Shown: piece by piece, positions 26,601 through 36,500 of the stretch
Layout of the letters: each line of letters begins with the position of its first letter
Position numbering within the stretch: position 1 is the stretch's first letter
Assembly (NCBI GenBank): GCA_002381185.1
Contig: DFOA01000010.1
Location: 1 to 64,000, forward strand
Origin: Firmicutes bacterium UBA3553
GTDB taxonomy: Bacteria; Bacillota; Clostridia; Tissierellales; Sedimentibacteraceae
Direction of reading: 5' to 3'
DNA: 64,000 bases
Translations under genes and position numbers: made by a program
The notes under the pieces: model-generated
What the model was told of the DNA's origin: nothing
What the model saw: the letters and a program-made list of their open reading frames with translations, nothing else
Databases searched by the model: none

Positions 26601-27113
26601 ATGAAATATATTAAAAATGAAAAAGGCAGTATAAACATTTGGTTTGTAGTTATTGTATTTGTTTTTCTTGGAATGGCAGTATTGGTTATAGATTTTGGAA
26701 GTCTATATATGAATAACAAAAATGTGAAAGAAGGGCTTAACAGGGCTGTTAAAGCTGCAGCTTTAGCTATTCAGGAAGACGAGCAGCTGGCCGAAGGAAT
26801 ATTTACTATAGATCCAGCTGGAGCGGTAGTAAACTTCAAACAAATCCTATCTAAAAATATAGGATTAAACGAAATTACCCTGGAGCCGCTTTCAACAGGA
26901 AGCCTGGTAACAGAAAGGCCGGAGATAAAAGAATTTATAGTAGAAAATTCAGTGCCGGCAACATATTATTCACCGGCACTTAAAAATGCATTCACCTTTG
27001 AGCATCCAGCTGTATTAGCAGTTATCCGGGTTAAAGTCAAGGGAGTCTTTTCAAGCAGGACTTTCACACTTTATAAGCTGTCGAGCAGCCAGTTGACGAG
27101 TATATACGATTAA
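26601..27113 (+). CDS. TadG/TadE-like pseudopilin
   Basis: 170 aa. Leader KYIKNEKG, cut-like site, then SINIWFVVIVFVFLGMAVLVIDFG, a hydrophobic helix, followed by MNNKNVKEGLNRAVKAAALAI, the TadE/TadG-type pattern after the helix. The extracellular remainder is not recognised. It overlaps nothing but is tightly spaced in the operon. Confidence 0.68.
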   Translation: MKYIKNEKGSINIWFVVIVFVFLGMAVLVIDFGSLYMNNKNVKEGLNRAVKAAALAIQEDEQLAEGIFTIDPAGAVVNFKQILSKNIGLNEITLEPLSTGSLVTERPEIKEFIVENSVPATYYSPALKNAFTFEHPAVLAVIRVKVKGVFSSRTFTLYKLSSSQLTSIYD

Positions 27114-27129
27114 AAAACGGGAGGTTAAC

Positions 27130-27672
27130 ATGGAAGCTACAGTAGATATACTAAAAGGGATTTTTTTAAAAGGGCATGCAACGGAAAATATTATTATACT
27201 GTTTCCATTAAGCATAATAGAAATAATATTCTACTTTTTCTATTTTATTTTAAAGAAGATTAATATTGAATTTATGCTCCCGTATATCCTATACATATTA
27301 ATTATAGTAATCATAGCTTTAAATATTTGCTACATTGTATTTGGAGGGCAGATAATAATAACAAAAAAGACATGGAGGTTTAAGACATGCAGTATGTTTA
27401 TATTGCTGATTCTTACCTATCCAATATATGCAGAATTTCAGGAGATTCAATCAGGAGTAGCTTTGTTGAAAATTATGCTAGTTATTGCATGGGTGACTGA
27501 AACGGTCAAAGAATACATAACTTTTGATGTGGACAAGTTTTTCAACAGAAATATGATAGTTATGTTTACAATGATATGTATAATATTAAAATTGGATATA
27601 AATTATATGCTATTGATTATATTGTTGTTGTTAATGACAGTAAGTTTATTAAATACTTCAAAAATAAAATAA
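27130..27672 (+). CDS. Integral membrane protein of the Tad locus
   Basis: 180 aa with about five hydrophobic helices and very little soluble sequence. GGGAGG lies ahead of the ATG. Not recognised. Being in line with the pilus genes, it may be a stabilising or regulatory membrane partner. Confidence 0.6.
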   Translation: MEATVDILKGIFLKGHATENIIILFPLSIIEIIFYFFYFILKKINIEFMLPYILYILIIVIIALNICYIVFGGQIIITKKTWRFKTCSMFILLILTYPIYAEFQEIQSGVALLKIMLVIAWVTETVKEYITFDVDKFFNRNMIVMFTMICIILKLDINYMLLIILLLLMTVSLLNTSKIK

Positions 27673-27724
27673 GTTGACGATATGATATTCATGATGTAAA
27701 TATAGGCATGTGAGGATTGTTTGG

Positions 27725-28462
27725 ATGGTAGAATTTATAAGAAGAGTTTTTTTGGAGTTTTTCATATTAACAGATCTTATTGCAAATCTATTAGAAGGTA
27801 TTTATAAAATTTATCTGATACATCGGGATAAATATAAAAAATATGGAACAATAATTTCAGTGATTATATTATTTATACTTTTCTTTGCTTATCAAATAAA
27901 TGCAAAAAAATTAATGACCATTTCTGCTATAATAATAGGATTAATAATATTTATTCCTTATTATATAGGTAGGATTAACCTGTGCAGAAATTCTATACTC
28001 TATTTTCTTTATACTATTCTAATTGTTTTAGCCTTAGTATGTTTAATCATTTCAAGCTATATAATAAAAATAGGTTATTTTTCAAAATTACCTCTACTTA
28101 TTTATTTAATCATGTGCATATTTTTCAGTATGATTTCTAAAAAGGATGTAGCATTAATTGGAAATGAAATAATTGGAACTATAGCAACCTTTATATATAC
28201 GCTTATTATGCACTATAAAGATAATATATCAGAGTATGTAAAAGGATTGTTTTTAAATACGCCGGTAAGGCTTGAATTGACAGCTAAGGATATTCAGGAA
28301 ATAGAAGCATTTGATAATTATATTACACAAGCTACATCAGTATTTCTTATAATAATATTTATTTCAGTTATATCAATTATGTTAATCCATCTTAAAGATT
28401 ATTGTAATGAAAAGTATTTAAGGCATATCATAGAAGAATATAATGAAGATAAATGCGTATAA
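27725..28462 (+). CDS. Integral membrane protein of the Tad locus
   Basis: 245 aa, about six membrane helices, with a short charged loop (TAKDIQEIEAFDNYI) before the last helix and a charged cytoplasmic tail. ATG 27725 is preferred; a GTG at 27710 is also possible. Not recognised. It is the last gene before a terminator, so it may close the Tad transcription unit. Confidence 0.55.
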   Translation: MVEFIRRVFLEFFILTDLIANLLEGIYKIYLIHRDKYKKYGTIISVIILFILFFAYQINAKKLMTISAIIIGLIIFIPYYIGRINLCRNSILYFLYTILIVLALVCLIISSYIIKIGYFSKLPLLIYLIMCIFFSMISKKDVALIGNEIIGTIATFIYTLIMHYKDNISEYVKGLFLNTPVRLELTAKDIQEIEAFDNYITQATSVFLIIIFISVISIMLIHLKDYCNEKYLRHIIEEYNEDKCV

Positions 28463-28541
28463 TTCCGTATCTATAGTTAAATTCCAACGTAATTAATACA
28501 CAGGTACTTTTGATAATAGAAAATAAATACATTTTACATAT

Positions 28542-28575
28542 AGATGCTATATAGAGATAGAAGCATCTTTTTTTA
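28542..28575 (+). terminator. Terminator at the end of the Tad operon
   Basis: AGATGCT (28542-28548) pairs with AGCATCT (28562-28568), followed by a run of T. Confidence 0.7.
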
Positions 28576-28596
28576 TGTCTGAGAGGAGTGAGGCGG

Positions 28597-29067
28597 ATGC
28601 AGATAATAAATAATCTGAGACTTATTAAGCACAGTATAAAAGTTGCCATATTTTCATATATCTTGGCAAAGAAAATGAAAGTGTTAGAAGAGCAGTGCCA
28701 GAATATTTTCTGGGCCGGACTGTTGCATGACATAGGAAAAGTTAGGCTAGACCAAAATATATTGAATAAAAAAGAAAAGTTGACTGCTGCAGAATTTGAA
28801 CACATAAAGCAACATGTAGTTTTGGGTGTGGAGTTGCTAAGAAAATATAATATAAAAGAAACAATATGTAAGATAGTTGAACAGCATCATGAGCGTGATG
28901 ACGGGACAGGCTACCCTAATGGATTAAAAGAGGATGAAATATTAATTGAATCAAAGGTATTGCGATATGCAGATGTATATGATGCATTGACTTCAAACAG
29001 ATCCTATAGAAAAAAGTATACCAGGCAGCAGGCAAGAGAAATTATGACACAAGAAGAGTTAATATAA
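28597..29067 (+). CDS. HD-GYP domain protein (c-di-GMP phosphodiesterase type)
   Basis: 156 aa, a stand-alone HD-GYP domain with no sensor. HD at H44-D45 in LLHDIGK, then EHIKQHVVLGVELL, and QHHERDDGTGYP near 97-108, which includes the GYP signature; YADVYDALTSNRSYRK completes the active-site set. It would degrade c-di-GMP in the cytoplasm. Placed right after the Tad genes, it suggests that pilus production or retraction answers to c-di-GMP. ATG 28597 is chosen (AGGAG 8 bp upstream). Confidence 0.88.
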   Translation: MQIINNLRLIKHSIKVAIFSYILAKKMKVLEEQCQNIFWAGLLHDIGKVRLDQNILNKKEKLTAAEFEHIKQHVVLGVELLRKYNIKETICKIVEQHHERDDGTGYPNGLKEDEILIESKVLRYADVYDALTSNRSYRKKYTRQQAREIMTQEELI

Positions 29068-29070
29068 TAA

Positions 29071-29090
29071 TTGCTTACTGAAAGAAAAAA
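29071..29090. repeat. Short repeat resembling the end of the 53/56-kb repeats
   Basis: TTGCTTACTGAAAGAAAAAA just after the HD-GYP gene matches the left inverted-repeat end of the repeats at 53,089 and 56,262; no right end is found nearby. Confidence 0.4.
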
Positions 29091-29133
29091 TACTTATAAA
29101 TGTTGAAAAATCAATCAAAAATACAAATAATGC

Positions 29134-29162
29134 TTGCAAAAACATGGACTTTATGGTAAAAT
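29134..29162 (+). promoter_or_regulatory. Promoter of the small toxin gene
   Basis: TTGCAA (29134-29139), 17 bp, TAAAAT (29157-29162); transcription should begin near 29170, exactly where the long-range complementary sequence starts. Confidence 0.6.
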
Positions 29163-29170
29163 ATATATAT

Positions 29171-29400
29171 GAATAGGCAGTAACAGGGTACGGCTGACCC
29201 ATCCAATGAAAGGAGGCAAAACTCTTTCAAAAGGTGGTGATGCTGATGATGTCTCCATATGAAACTATTACACTAATGATTGCTTTTGCAATGTTAGTAG
29301 CAGTTATCATAAATGGGCAAAAAAATTAGATACCCTGTTGAGGCCAGAGTATCTAACTAAACTATAAACTTTTTAGTCAGCTGTAGCCGACTGCCTATTC
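29171..29400 (+). ncRNA. Type I toxin mRNA with complementary 5' and 3' ends
   Basis: GAATAGGCAGT (29171-29181) is the exact complement of ACTGCCTATTC (29390-29400), and CGGCTGAC near 29191 pairs with parts of GTCAGC/GTAGCCG near 29376-29389. AACAGGGTA (29182-29190) also complements TACCCTGTT (29330-29338), and TTAGATAC/GTATCTAA form a hairpin at the toxin stop. Such end-to-end pairing is known from type I toxin mRNAs, where it delays translation. The antisense RNA is not identified. Confidence 0.6.
29240..29329 (+). CDS. Holin-like small hydrophobic toxin (type I toxin-antitoxin)
   Basis: 29 aa: a short polar start (MLMMSPYE), one membrane helix (TITLMIAFAMLVAVII) and a polar tail NGQKN. 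This matches the clostridial/bacillar holin-like toxins (TxpA/BsrG/Hol_Tox group) that insert into the host membrane. The codons begin at ATG 29240 behind AAGGTGGTG. The transcript has complementary ends as expected for type I regulation. It likely serves as an addiction module of the ICE. Confidence 0.75.
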   Translation: MLMMSPYETITLMIAFAMLVAVIINGQKN

Positions 29401-29569
29401 TTTATCTTATGTATATATTAACATAATTATTCCTGAAAATCAACATTTATTTAAAAATACATTAAAAATACATAATTTAAATTGTATGAAATTTAAGCAA
29501 AAAATCACATTTTAAATCATAAAAAATACATAATATTTAAAAATACAACTATCATAGGAGGCTAAAGGG

Positions 29570-30859
29570 ATGAAAAAAATATTATACCACTTAACAGCAA
29601 TACTTGTTTTATTTTCTTTTTCAGTATGCTATGCAGCTGAAATGAATTTTACTGATGTTAAATCTGATGACTGGTATTATAAAAATCTTCAGGAGCTGAC
29701 AGAAAAGAATATAGCTTCCGGATATCCTGACGGAACTTTTAAACCAGGCAGCACACTAAAATTTGAAGAGTTTATAAAAATGTTAGTAGTAGCTGTTGGA
29801 GAAGAGCTGGAAGAGCAAAAAGAAGGACAAGAATGGTATCAAATTTACATTGATGAAGCTATAGAAGGTAAATATATTACCGAGCAGCAAAAATTGCTTA
29901 TAGGTCAAAATATAAGCCGGGGAACAATGGCAGAAATATTGTACAATGTGCTGACTGAAAAAGAAGAAATAACAGCATACACGGATGCAGAGCTTCAATA
30001 CCTAAGTGACAGACTGACAGACGTAAACAAAACAGATATTAAAACACTTACTATAAACGGAATCGGAGTAATAAGCGGTTACCCTGACGGAACTTTTCAG
30101 CCGACCGGTACTCTTACTAGGGCTGAAGCTGTAGCGGTAATAAGCAGAGTGATAAATCCGGAATTAAGAAATCCGGTTAAAATAGTAAAGAGGGATGTAA
30201 ATGGAATAATTGATGCAAATGACTTGGATAAAATTCCGATTGAAGAAAGCGGATATGATAAATTGATAGAATATGCTCAATATGGTATGCATAAAGATAT
30301 AACGTATAAAGCTGAGAATTTAATAAAAGCAGACGCTTCAATGTTTCCGATAAAATATGGCGGTTTAGTTATAACAGGAATTGAAAAACTTCCGGCAGAG
30401 AGGGCGCCGTACCATGGAGATACATCTATAGCATGGGGTCAAGGTGAATTAGATGATGTGGATGCAATAATTATTCATGCGTATCCAATTGAAAAAAGTA
30501 ATGATAATGGAGTCACAACTGGCTATGGGGTGGATGGAGCGCTCAAAGTAGCGTTTGTAAATAAATCTGGAAGCTCATATGTTAGACCTGTAGTAAAAGC
30601 AATTTCGTCATATGGTGGCGAAACTGTATATAATAAGATTAAGGAAATGTTTCCGAATTATGCTCTTGGGGAATATCCAAAGGCAGAAATAAATCAGCAA
30701 TTTACAACCATGGCATTTACTAATAAGGGTATTAAAGAATTTAAGTTAGAAGACTTAAGCAAAATTATTATTATGGACACAAGAGGAGCTTATTATCCAG
30801 CAGCTTCAACGAGCGATGTGCTTGAAATAGATGCAAGCGGCATAAAAGAAGTAAAATAA
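29570..30859 (+). CDS. Secreted S-layer-homology (SLH) domain protein
   Basis: 429 aa. Signal peptide (basic start, hydrophobic LTAILVLFSFSVCYA, cut near residue 22). Two clear SLH repeats carry the SGYPDGTFKP and SGYPDGTFQP motifs (about 25-75 and 135-185), with a weaker one between. SLH domains anchor proteins non-covalently to pyruvylated cell-wall polymers. The C-terminal 220 residues are unrecognised. AGGAGG lies ahead of the ATG. It follows the Tad locus and is probably a wall-bound partner of the pilus or of the big secreted proteins downstream. Confidence 0.88.
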   Translation: MKKILYHLTAILVLFSFSVCYAAEMNFTDVKSDDWYYKNLQELTEKNIASGYPDGTFKPGSTLKFEEFIKMLVVAVGEELEEQKEGQEWYQIYIDEAIEGKYITEQQKLLIGQNISRGTMAEILYNVLTEKEEITAYTDAELQYLSDRLTDVNKTDIKTLTINGIGVISGYPDGTFQPTGTLTRAEAVAVISRVINPELRNPVKIVKRDVNGIIDANDLDKIPIEESGYDKLIEYAQYGMHKDITYKAENLIKADASMFPIKYGGLVITGIEKLPAERAPYHGDTSIAWGQGELDDVDAIIIHAYPIEKSNDNGVTTGYGVDGALKVAFVNKSGSSYVRPVVKAISSYGGETVYNKIKEMFPNYALGEYPKAEINQQFTTMAFTNKGIKEFKLEDLSKIIIMDTRGAYYPAASTSDVLEIDASGIKEVK

Positions 30860-30879
30860 AGACCAAAATTTAAGAAATT

Positions 30880-30906
30880 AAGGGCATAGAAATGTGTCCT
30901 TTTTTA
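30880..30906 (+). terminator. Probable terminator after the SLH gene
   Basis: AAGG-G-CAT and ATG-TG-TCCTT pair around a short loop, followed by six T. Confidence 0.5.
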
Positions 30907-30936
30907 TTGCAGAAACATAAAGAAAGAGGGTAGAAA

Positions 30937-33495
30937 ATGTATAAAGAAAAGATAAATAAAAAAACTGCAATCATTGCCGTATTGCTTATATTTGCAACAA
31001 TAATTTCGGTATATGCTATATCCAATGCAATACAAGCAAGAAAGGCCGCAACAAACGCGAATATATCGCCATACAAATATGGTTTGGTTGTGGCCTATTA
31101 TGGGTACTGGAAAACCGGGGATTCATATTTTGCCGATGTAGATTATCCGGGTCAAAGAAAAAATATAGGGAAGGTTCCTTCTGAATACGCTGAATTTGAC
31201 TTGACTTTTCCAACAACACTTATTGAGGGTAATTATGAAATTGACAGCATAATAGACTTTCGGAATTACACAGGGTCGTGGAAGGACTTAAATTATAGTA
31301 ATATGGATGAGGATGAAGTTAGGAATCATTACATAGAATATGCATCAATATGGAATCCTCAAGCTTATATTGGGGAGAAAAATACAGAGGTTACATTTAC
31401 CGCATCATTTAGATTGCTTAATCCTCCTGATCCAGACTTTTCTGGAAGTAAATTTGCAAAAGATATGGGGGGTGGAGTATATAAATGCTACATCGCAGTA
31501 GTAATAAAATACGTTGATTCTGACTTTGTAAAAGACCCCGATAAATGGTGGAGAGACCACGGCGGCAATCCGGATGATCCTGACCCTAATCCAGGTACGG
31601 GTGATCTAATGGTGTATGTGAATTATAAAGAAAAAGGAACAGAAAAAACATTGGCAGATATGCAGAAGGTTAGAACTTCAATGGGAAGTAATCTTGTACT
31701 GTCAGGCAAAAGCATAGACGGATATAAGTGTGTCAGCAGTAGTATAAAAGGAATTACAACCAAAAACTATGAATCAAACTATATTAATGAGGTAGTCGGC
31801 AGGTATGACTATACTACCCCACCTGACGGATATCTATTGACAGTTACATTTTATTACGAAAAAAGTGATGAAAAGCCAAGTGATAACTGGTGTGACCCGG
31901 AATTCGATTTTGATGCAGATTCAGCTCACATACAAATGAAACGTAGTGAATTCGAAAAACTTAAAGACGAAGATAATATATTCTTCCCGGATGTACAATT
32001 CTCTATAAGTAATATGAAGTTTGGTAAAAAAGACGGTAAAGAAATGCCAGGACAACACGGCTTTGAAAGCTGGGATATTTACTTCAAGTACAGTGATAAA
32101 GGATATGATTATCAAAGATACGGTCTGATGAATAAGAGAGAAAAAATAAGCCTTAATGTGCCTAAAAAGTACTTTAAATCAGAGAATGAAGAAAATTCAA
32201 CATATAGGGCAGGAATTGAAGCACATGCCGGGCTCAATTGCATATGTGGAGGGTTCACTGCTGAACGAGATTCTACTTCCTTGTTTGTTGATATAATTGA
32301 GAATATGCCACCAGAAGCATACTATGAATATGCAACTATAAAGACACTTCCATCGGGAGAAGAAAGTAAAATAAGTAATAAAGCATTTGTAGGAAAAGAT
32401 GTATATATAGATAATCAATGCAGTGACCCAAATGGGCTTAAAGATATTGATTTTGTAAGGTTTGATTTCAAAAACATGAATAGTCCTTCACAAATTAAAT
32501 CAATACAGCTGGTAATGAAACAATGGGGTGTATATGAAATCGGCGAATATGATTTGTTTGATGATACATGTATTGAGTTTAAACAGATAATAGATGGAAA
32601 TTTAAAAATGGTTTTCAACAGTGATGATCAATGGGAAGTATCAGTTTATGTACAAGATTTAGACGGTTTAAGTGATATTTATACAAACATTATTAAGCCG
32701 GAAGTGTTGACATTAAAGCCAACAGCAGTAATAAAAGATACCATAGACTACAGATATCCTAGGACTGAAGAATTTAATGGCAAGCAAAATAGAATTCTTC
32801 AAATTAATAGTAATAGTTCTTATGTTGCAAGCTGGTTATCTGATATGGATGTCTCCATAGACCACGAAAAGGATATGTGGGACATTGAACCTCTGGATGG
32901 ACAGAATATAAATTGCGCTAAATTTGAGAGAGATATAAATAAAAATATTTCCGGAAATATTTTAAACGCCAGGTATGAACACTTGGACATAAAAATGATG
33001 TTTAAGGAACCGGGAAAATATAAGGTTCGTCTACAGGTAACTGACACAGAAGGAAATGTTTCTGATTGGACAGAGCAGATTATAACTATCAATGAGGACC
33101 TGCCTCCTAATGTAACAGGGCTTATAGGGGGTAAATATTATAGGAATTCTAGTGGTATTGCATCTATATATTTATCATCAATAAATCCAACTTCAATTGA
33201 TTCAGATATAGCGGTTGTTTATTATGTAGGGTATAGGTATGATACAAATAACAACGGTGATTTTGAAGATGAAGCCTTAAAACAAATTGAATATAAAAAT
33301 CCGGTATCATTGCAAACGACAGATTTAGGGAAATATCAATTTACAGTAAGAGTAAAGGAAGAGTTTAGACAGGAAACATTGCAAGAATACATAACGGATG
33401 AAGATATCAAAAAAGCAAGTATGATATTCCTTACAGAAGTTGATAATATTGCCCCGGATGTAACCAAGTTTAAAATTATGAGAGTGGAGGAATAG
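30937..33495 (+). CDS. Large secreted or membrane-anchored surface protein with MucBP-like region
   Basis: 852 aa. An N-terminal helix (AIIAVLLIFATIISVYAI) acts as a signal peptide or anchor. A Pro/Asp-rich linker (DDPDPNPGTGD near 212) leads to a MucBP-like repeat (VYVNYKEKGTEKTLADMQ near 225, YLLTVTFYYEK near 290). PKD/Ig-like stretches follow, and SDWTEQIITI near 715 recalls PKD-like ends. No LPxTG sorting signal is seen. It lies 6 bp before another large surface gene. It may mediate contact with a recipient cell or surface; that is inference. Confidence 0.75.
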   Translation: MYKEKINKKTAIIAVLLIFATIISVYAISNAIQARKAATNANISPYKYGLVVAYYGYWKTGDSYFADVDYPGQRKNIGKVPSEYAEFDLTFPTTLIEGNYEIDSIIDFRNYTGSWKDLNYSNMDEDEVRNHYIEYASIWNPQAYIGEKNTEVTFTASFRLLNPPDPDFSGSKFAKDMGGGVYKCYIAVVIKYVDSDFVKDPDKWWRDHGGNPDDPDPNPGTGDLMVYVNYKEKGTEKTLADMQKVRTSMGSNLVLSGKSIDGYKCVSSSIKGITTKNYESNYINEVVGRYDYTTPPDGYLLTVTFYYEKSDEKPSDNWCDPEFDFDADSAHIQMKRSEFEKLKDEDNIFFPDVQFSISNMKFGKKDGKEMPGQHGFESWDIYFKYSDKGYDYQRYGLMNKREKISLNVPKKYFKSENEENSTYRAGIEAHAGLNCICGGFTAERDSTSLFVDIIENMPPEAYYEYATIKTLPSGEESKISNKAFVGKDVYIDNQCSDPNGLKDIDFVRFDFKNMNSPSQIKSIQLVMKQWGVYEIGEYDLFDDTCIEFKQIIDGNLKMVFNSDDQWEVSVYVQDLDGLSDIYTNIIKPEVLTLKPTAVIKDTIDYRYPRTEEFNGKQNRILQINSNSSYVASWLSDMDVSIDHEKDMWDIEPLDGQNINCAKFERDINKNISGNILNARYEHLDIKMMFKEPGKYKVRLQVTDTEGNVSDWTEQIITINEDLPPNVTGLIGGKYYRNSSGIASIYLSSINPTSIDSDIAVVYYVGYRYDTNNNGDFEDEALKQIEYKNPVSLQTTDLGKYQFTVRVKEEFRQETLQEYITDEDIKKASMIFLTEVDNIAPDVTKFKIMRVEE

Positions 33496-33500
33496 ATAGA

Positions 33501-36500
33501 ATGAAAATAAAAAAAACATTATCTATACTGCTCATATTAATTATAGTTTTTCAAGTTTGGGGAGTATTACCGGATGCTTATAGTGCTACGCAAATAATTG
33601 ATTTTAGCAGTCAAAATGATATAAATTATTTTGAAATATCAGCGTATCATGGCTGGGGAAGGGATTATACCCGAAGTGACTATAATGTATATGTTTCAGG
33701 CAAACAACTGGTTTTTGCTTCATCAATGACAGACTTGTTTCCAATGGCAAGTTTGCAGCTTCAAGGTGCAAGAAAAGTTGAATTTAAATTAAAAACTTCA
33801 CATTCGGGTTCTCAATATACATGGGGGGACTCATTTAATATAGATTTTAATGACGGAACGACCATAAGATTTCATCCCAATATGGGATCACGAGCAGGCT
33901 TTGAATATTATGGATTGTGCGCACAAAGCGCAGGTTATGATGATTGGGATGATGGATCTATATTTAAGTTTATTGTAAAAAGTATCACAGGAAATATTGT
34001 TGATTTGGGTAAAGTAAATTCCACAGGTACATATACAACTTACAGTATAGAAATCAAAAACGGTACCTTGATTATGACTAGTGACTTGGGATATACATTT
34101 ACAGAACCAATTGGAAATAGAAGAATGACTAGAATATGGTTCGACCCATTACGTCAATGGAATTGCACTCAAGCAAAAGGATATCTTGATGATGTATTTA
34201 TTACTCCGGGGATTCAAGTAGGGTCAATCTCAATAGATGGACAATCCAGCGTTGAAAAAGGTAAAACAATCAATCTAAAAGCAACTGTTTCGCCTTCTGA
34301 AGCAGATAATACAGGTTTAATGTGGACATCAAGCGATTTAAGTGTTGCAACAGTAGATAGTATTGGAAATACGGCTATAGTCAGAGGAATAAAAAAAGGT
34401 ACGGTAACAATAACAGCAGCAGCGCAGGACGGAAGCGGGGTTACGGCAAGCAAAACAATAACAGTAACTTCGGGATCTTTGCAAGGAGAATCAAGTTATA
34501 TTCTCGTGGATGACATTGTAGAATATCAGACTGGTTATTCGGATGCTGAAAACGACCCTAGATATGGGGATGAATATAAGTATATACATAATCCATATTC
34601 TTTAAACGGTGTAACTTTGGATAATGTAATGTATGTTGATTTCAATGATAAGTGGTTTGATATAGCATATAAGCAATTTCCGAAGGTTGGCACATATAAG
34701 GTACAGTACAGAGTTAAAGATAATCCTCCTGCTTCTGCAAATAACAGTAATTTTGCAAACTACAGATATTATTCTGATGTTGCAGAAAGCACAATATATG
34801 TTCATAGGAAGCCTATAGCTATGTATACTATATCCGGTTCAACGGTAATAGATAACAGTTATGATTTGGATCACTCGATATCTCATTCGACAAAAGGAAT
34901 AGATTTATGGGAATGGCAATATGTAAACAGTAACGGTTACACATGGACAGGAAGTTATGGAACAGCTCCTGGGGCATGGGGAACAAAGCAAGAAGGAATA
35001 GATACTGTAAACTATTTAATTTGGCTATATAGCGGAGTACAGTATAAAATAATTCTTAGGGTGCGAGATATTGAAGGTGCATGGTCAGATCCATGCATTA
35101 AGGCTGCCGGAGAAATAAGCAGGCCGGTTGCTGACTTTGTGATTGATAAAAACCCTATGCTTTACAAAACGGATACTCAAAAAATAACAAATATGAGCTA
35201 TGATACTAACGGATTAACATTATCTCACCAATGGACGGTTACAAAGGGTGGACAGACTGTTTTAAGCAGTACAGCAAATGATATATCAGTCATACTTAAT
35301 CAGATAATTGACAATTTATATCCAAATGTTATCGGAACATATAATGTTAGCTTGAAAGTAACTAATAGTGCCGGGGTGCAGAGCGATATTGTCACAAAAA
35401 CTTTTGATGTAATTGTGCATAATCAAGTACCGACAGTTGATTTTAATCTTGTAAGTAATGAATCACCGGCATGGAGCTTCCCGAAGGTTTTGGGATTACA
35501 TACTCTGAGATACAGGCCGACAGCAAGCTTCTTTCATGAAGAAAAAACAAGATTCAATGTTAATGCAATAGATCCGAATATAGATAACTTAGGATTTGAT
35601 TATAATTGGAAACTTGAACGTTTTGCTGTAAAAGACATAAACAATATTTCCGGGACAGCTGCCAATACTTACAGTTACACAACGCAGGTTCCATTTACGA
35701 ACTCTTTTAAAGGGCAGGGCCTTCCGTGGGGAGCGTATCGGATTACCGTGAGCGTTACAGACAAACCGCCAGTACCACCGTATGCTTCCGGAGATGCAAA
35801 GACGGCAACAGTAACAAAGGTATATTACTTAATTCCTGAACTAAGTTTGACAGGGAGTTTTGAGAGTGAAAATACGGAAGTAATAGTAGGAGACACTATA
35901 ACGATGAAGGCAAAAACAAGCAAAGAAACAGAGAATGTTTATTGTGTTTTTGCTGGCACAAATTATGTACTAAGCAAAGTATCCGAGGACAGTAATTTTG
36001 CGTACTGGGAAAAAAATGTTGTTGTTCCAGATAGCATAACAGAGAGTGGGACATACTATTTGAACTTCGCCGGCAGCACAACTTATGGCGGTAATGGAAA
36101 TATAACAAGAGAAATCAGGGATAGTGTACCAATTGATATTGTTGCACTAAAGCTAATAAATTTCCGAATAACCGATATTGTAAATCATCCTGATGTTTCA
36201 TTCCCATATACAAAGGAAATGCTTGTGAATGAGCTGATAAAGTATAAGGCCGGGTATTATGTTACATTTCGTATTGATTCAAAAGGAAAGCCGGATAGTG
36301 TATTTGGAAGAGTCGATATTGGTAACAATGGAAGTATAGACCAGATAATAAATTTGACCAAGGTTGCATCCGGAGATACCGAAACCTGGCAAGGTAGATT
36401 CTATACTCCTTCTGCATTAGCAATCAACACAATAATAAGTATTAAGCTTGATTGCCTAAAAGGAACAGTAACTTATAATTATAATACTAAAGAAAATTGG

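Noticed and set aside
18640..28462. Pilus genes considered as a competence (Com) or type II secretion system
   Set aside because: The CpaF-type ATPase, two separate TadB/TadC proteins, a SAF-domain CpaB and short Flp-like prepilins are the Tad set; ComGA/GB-type genes are absent.
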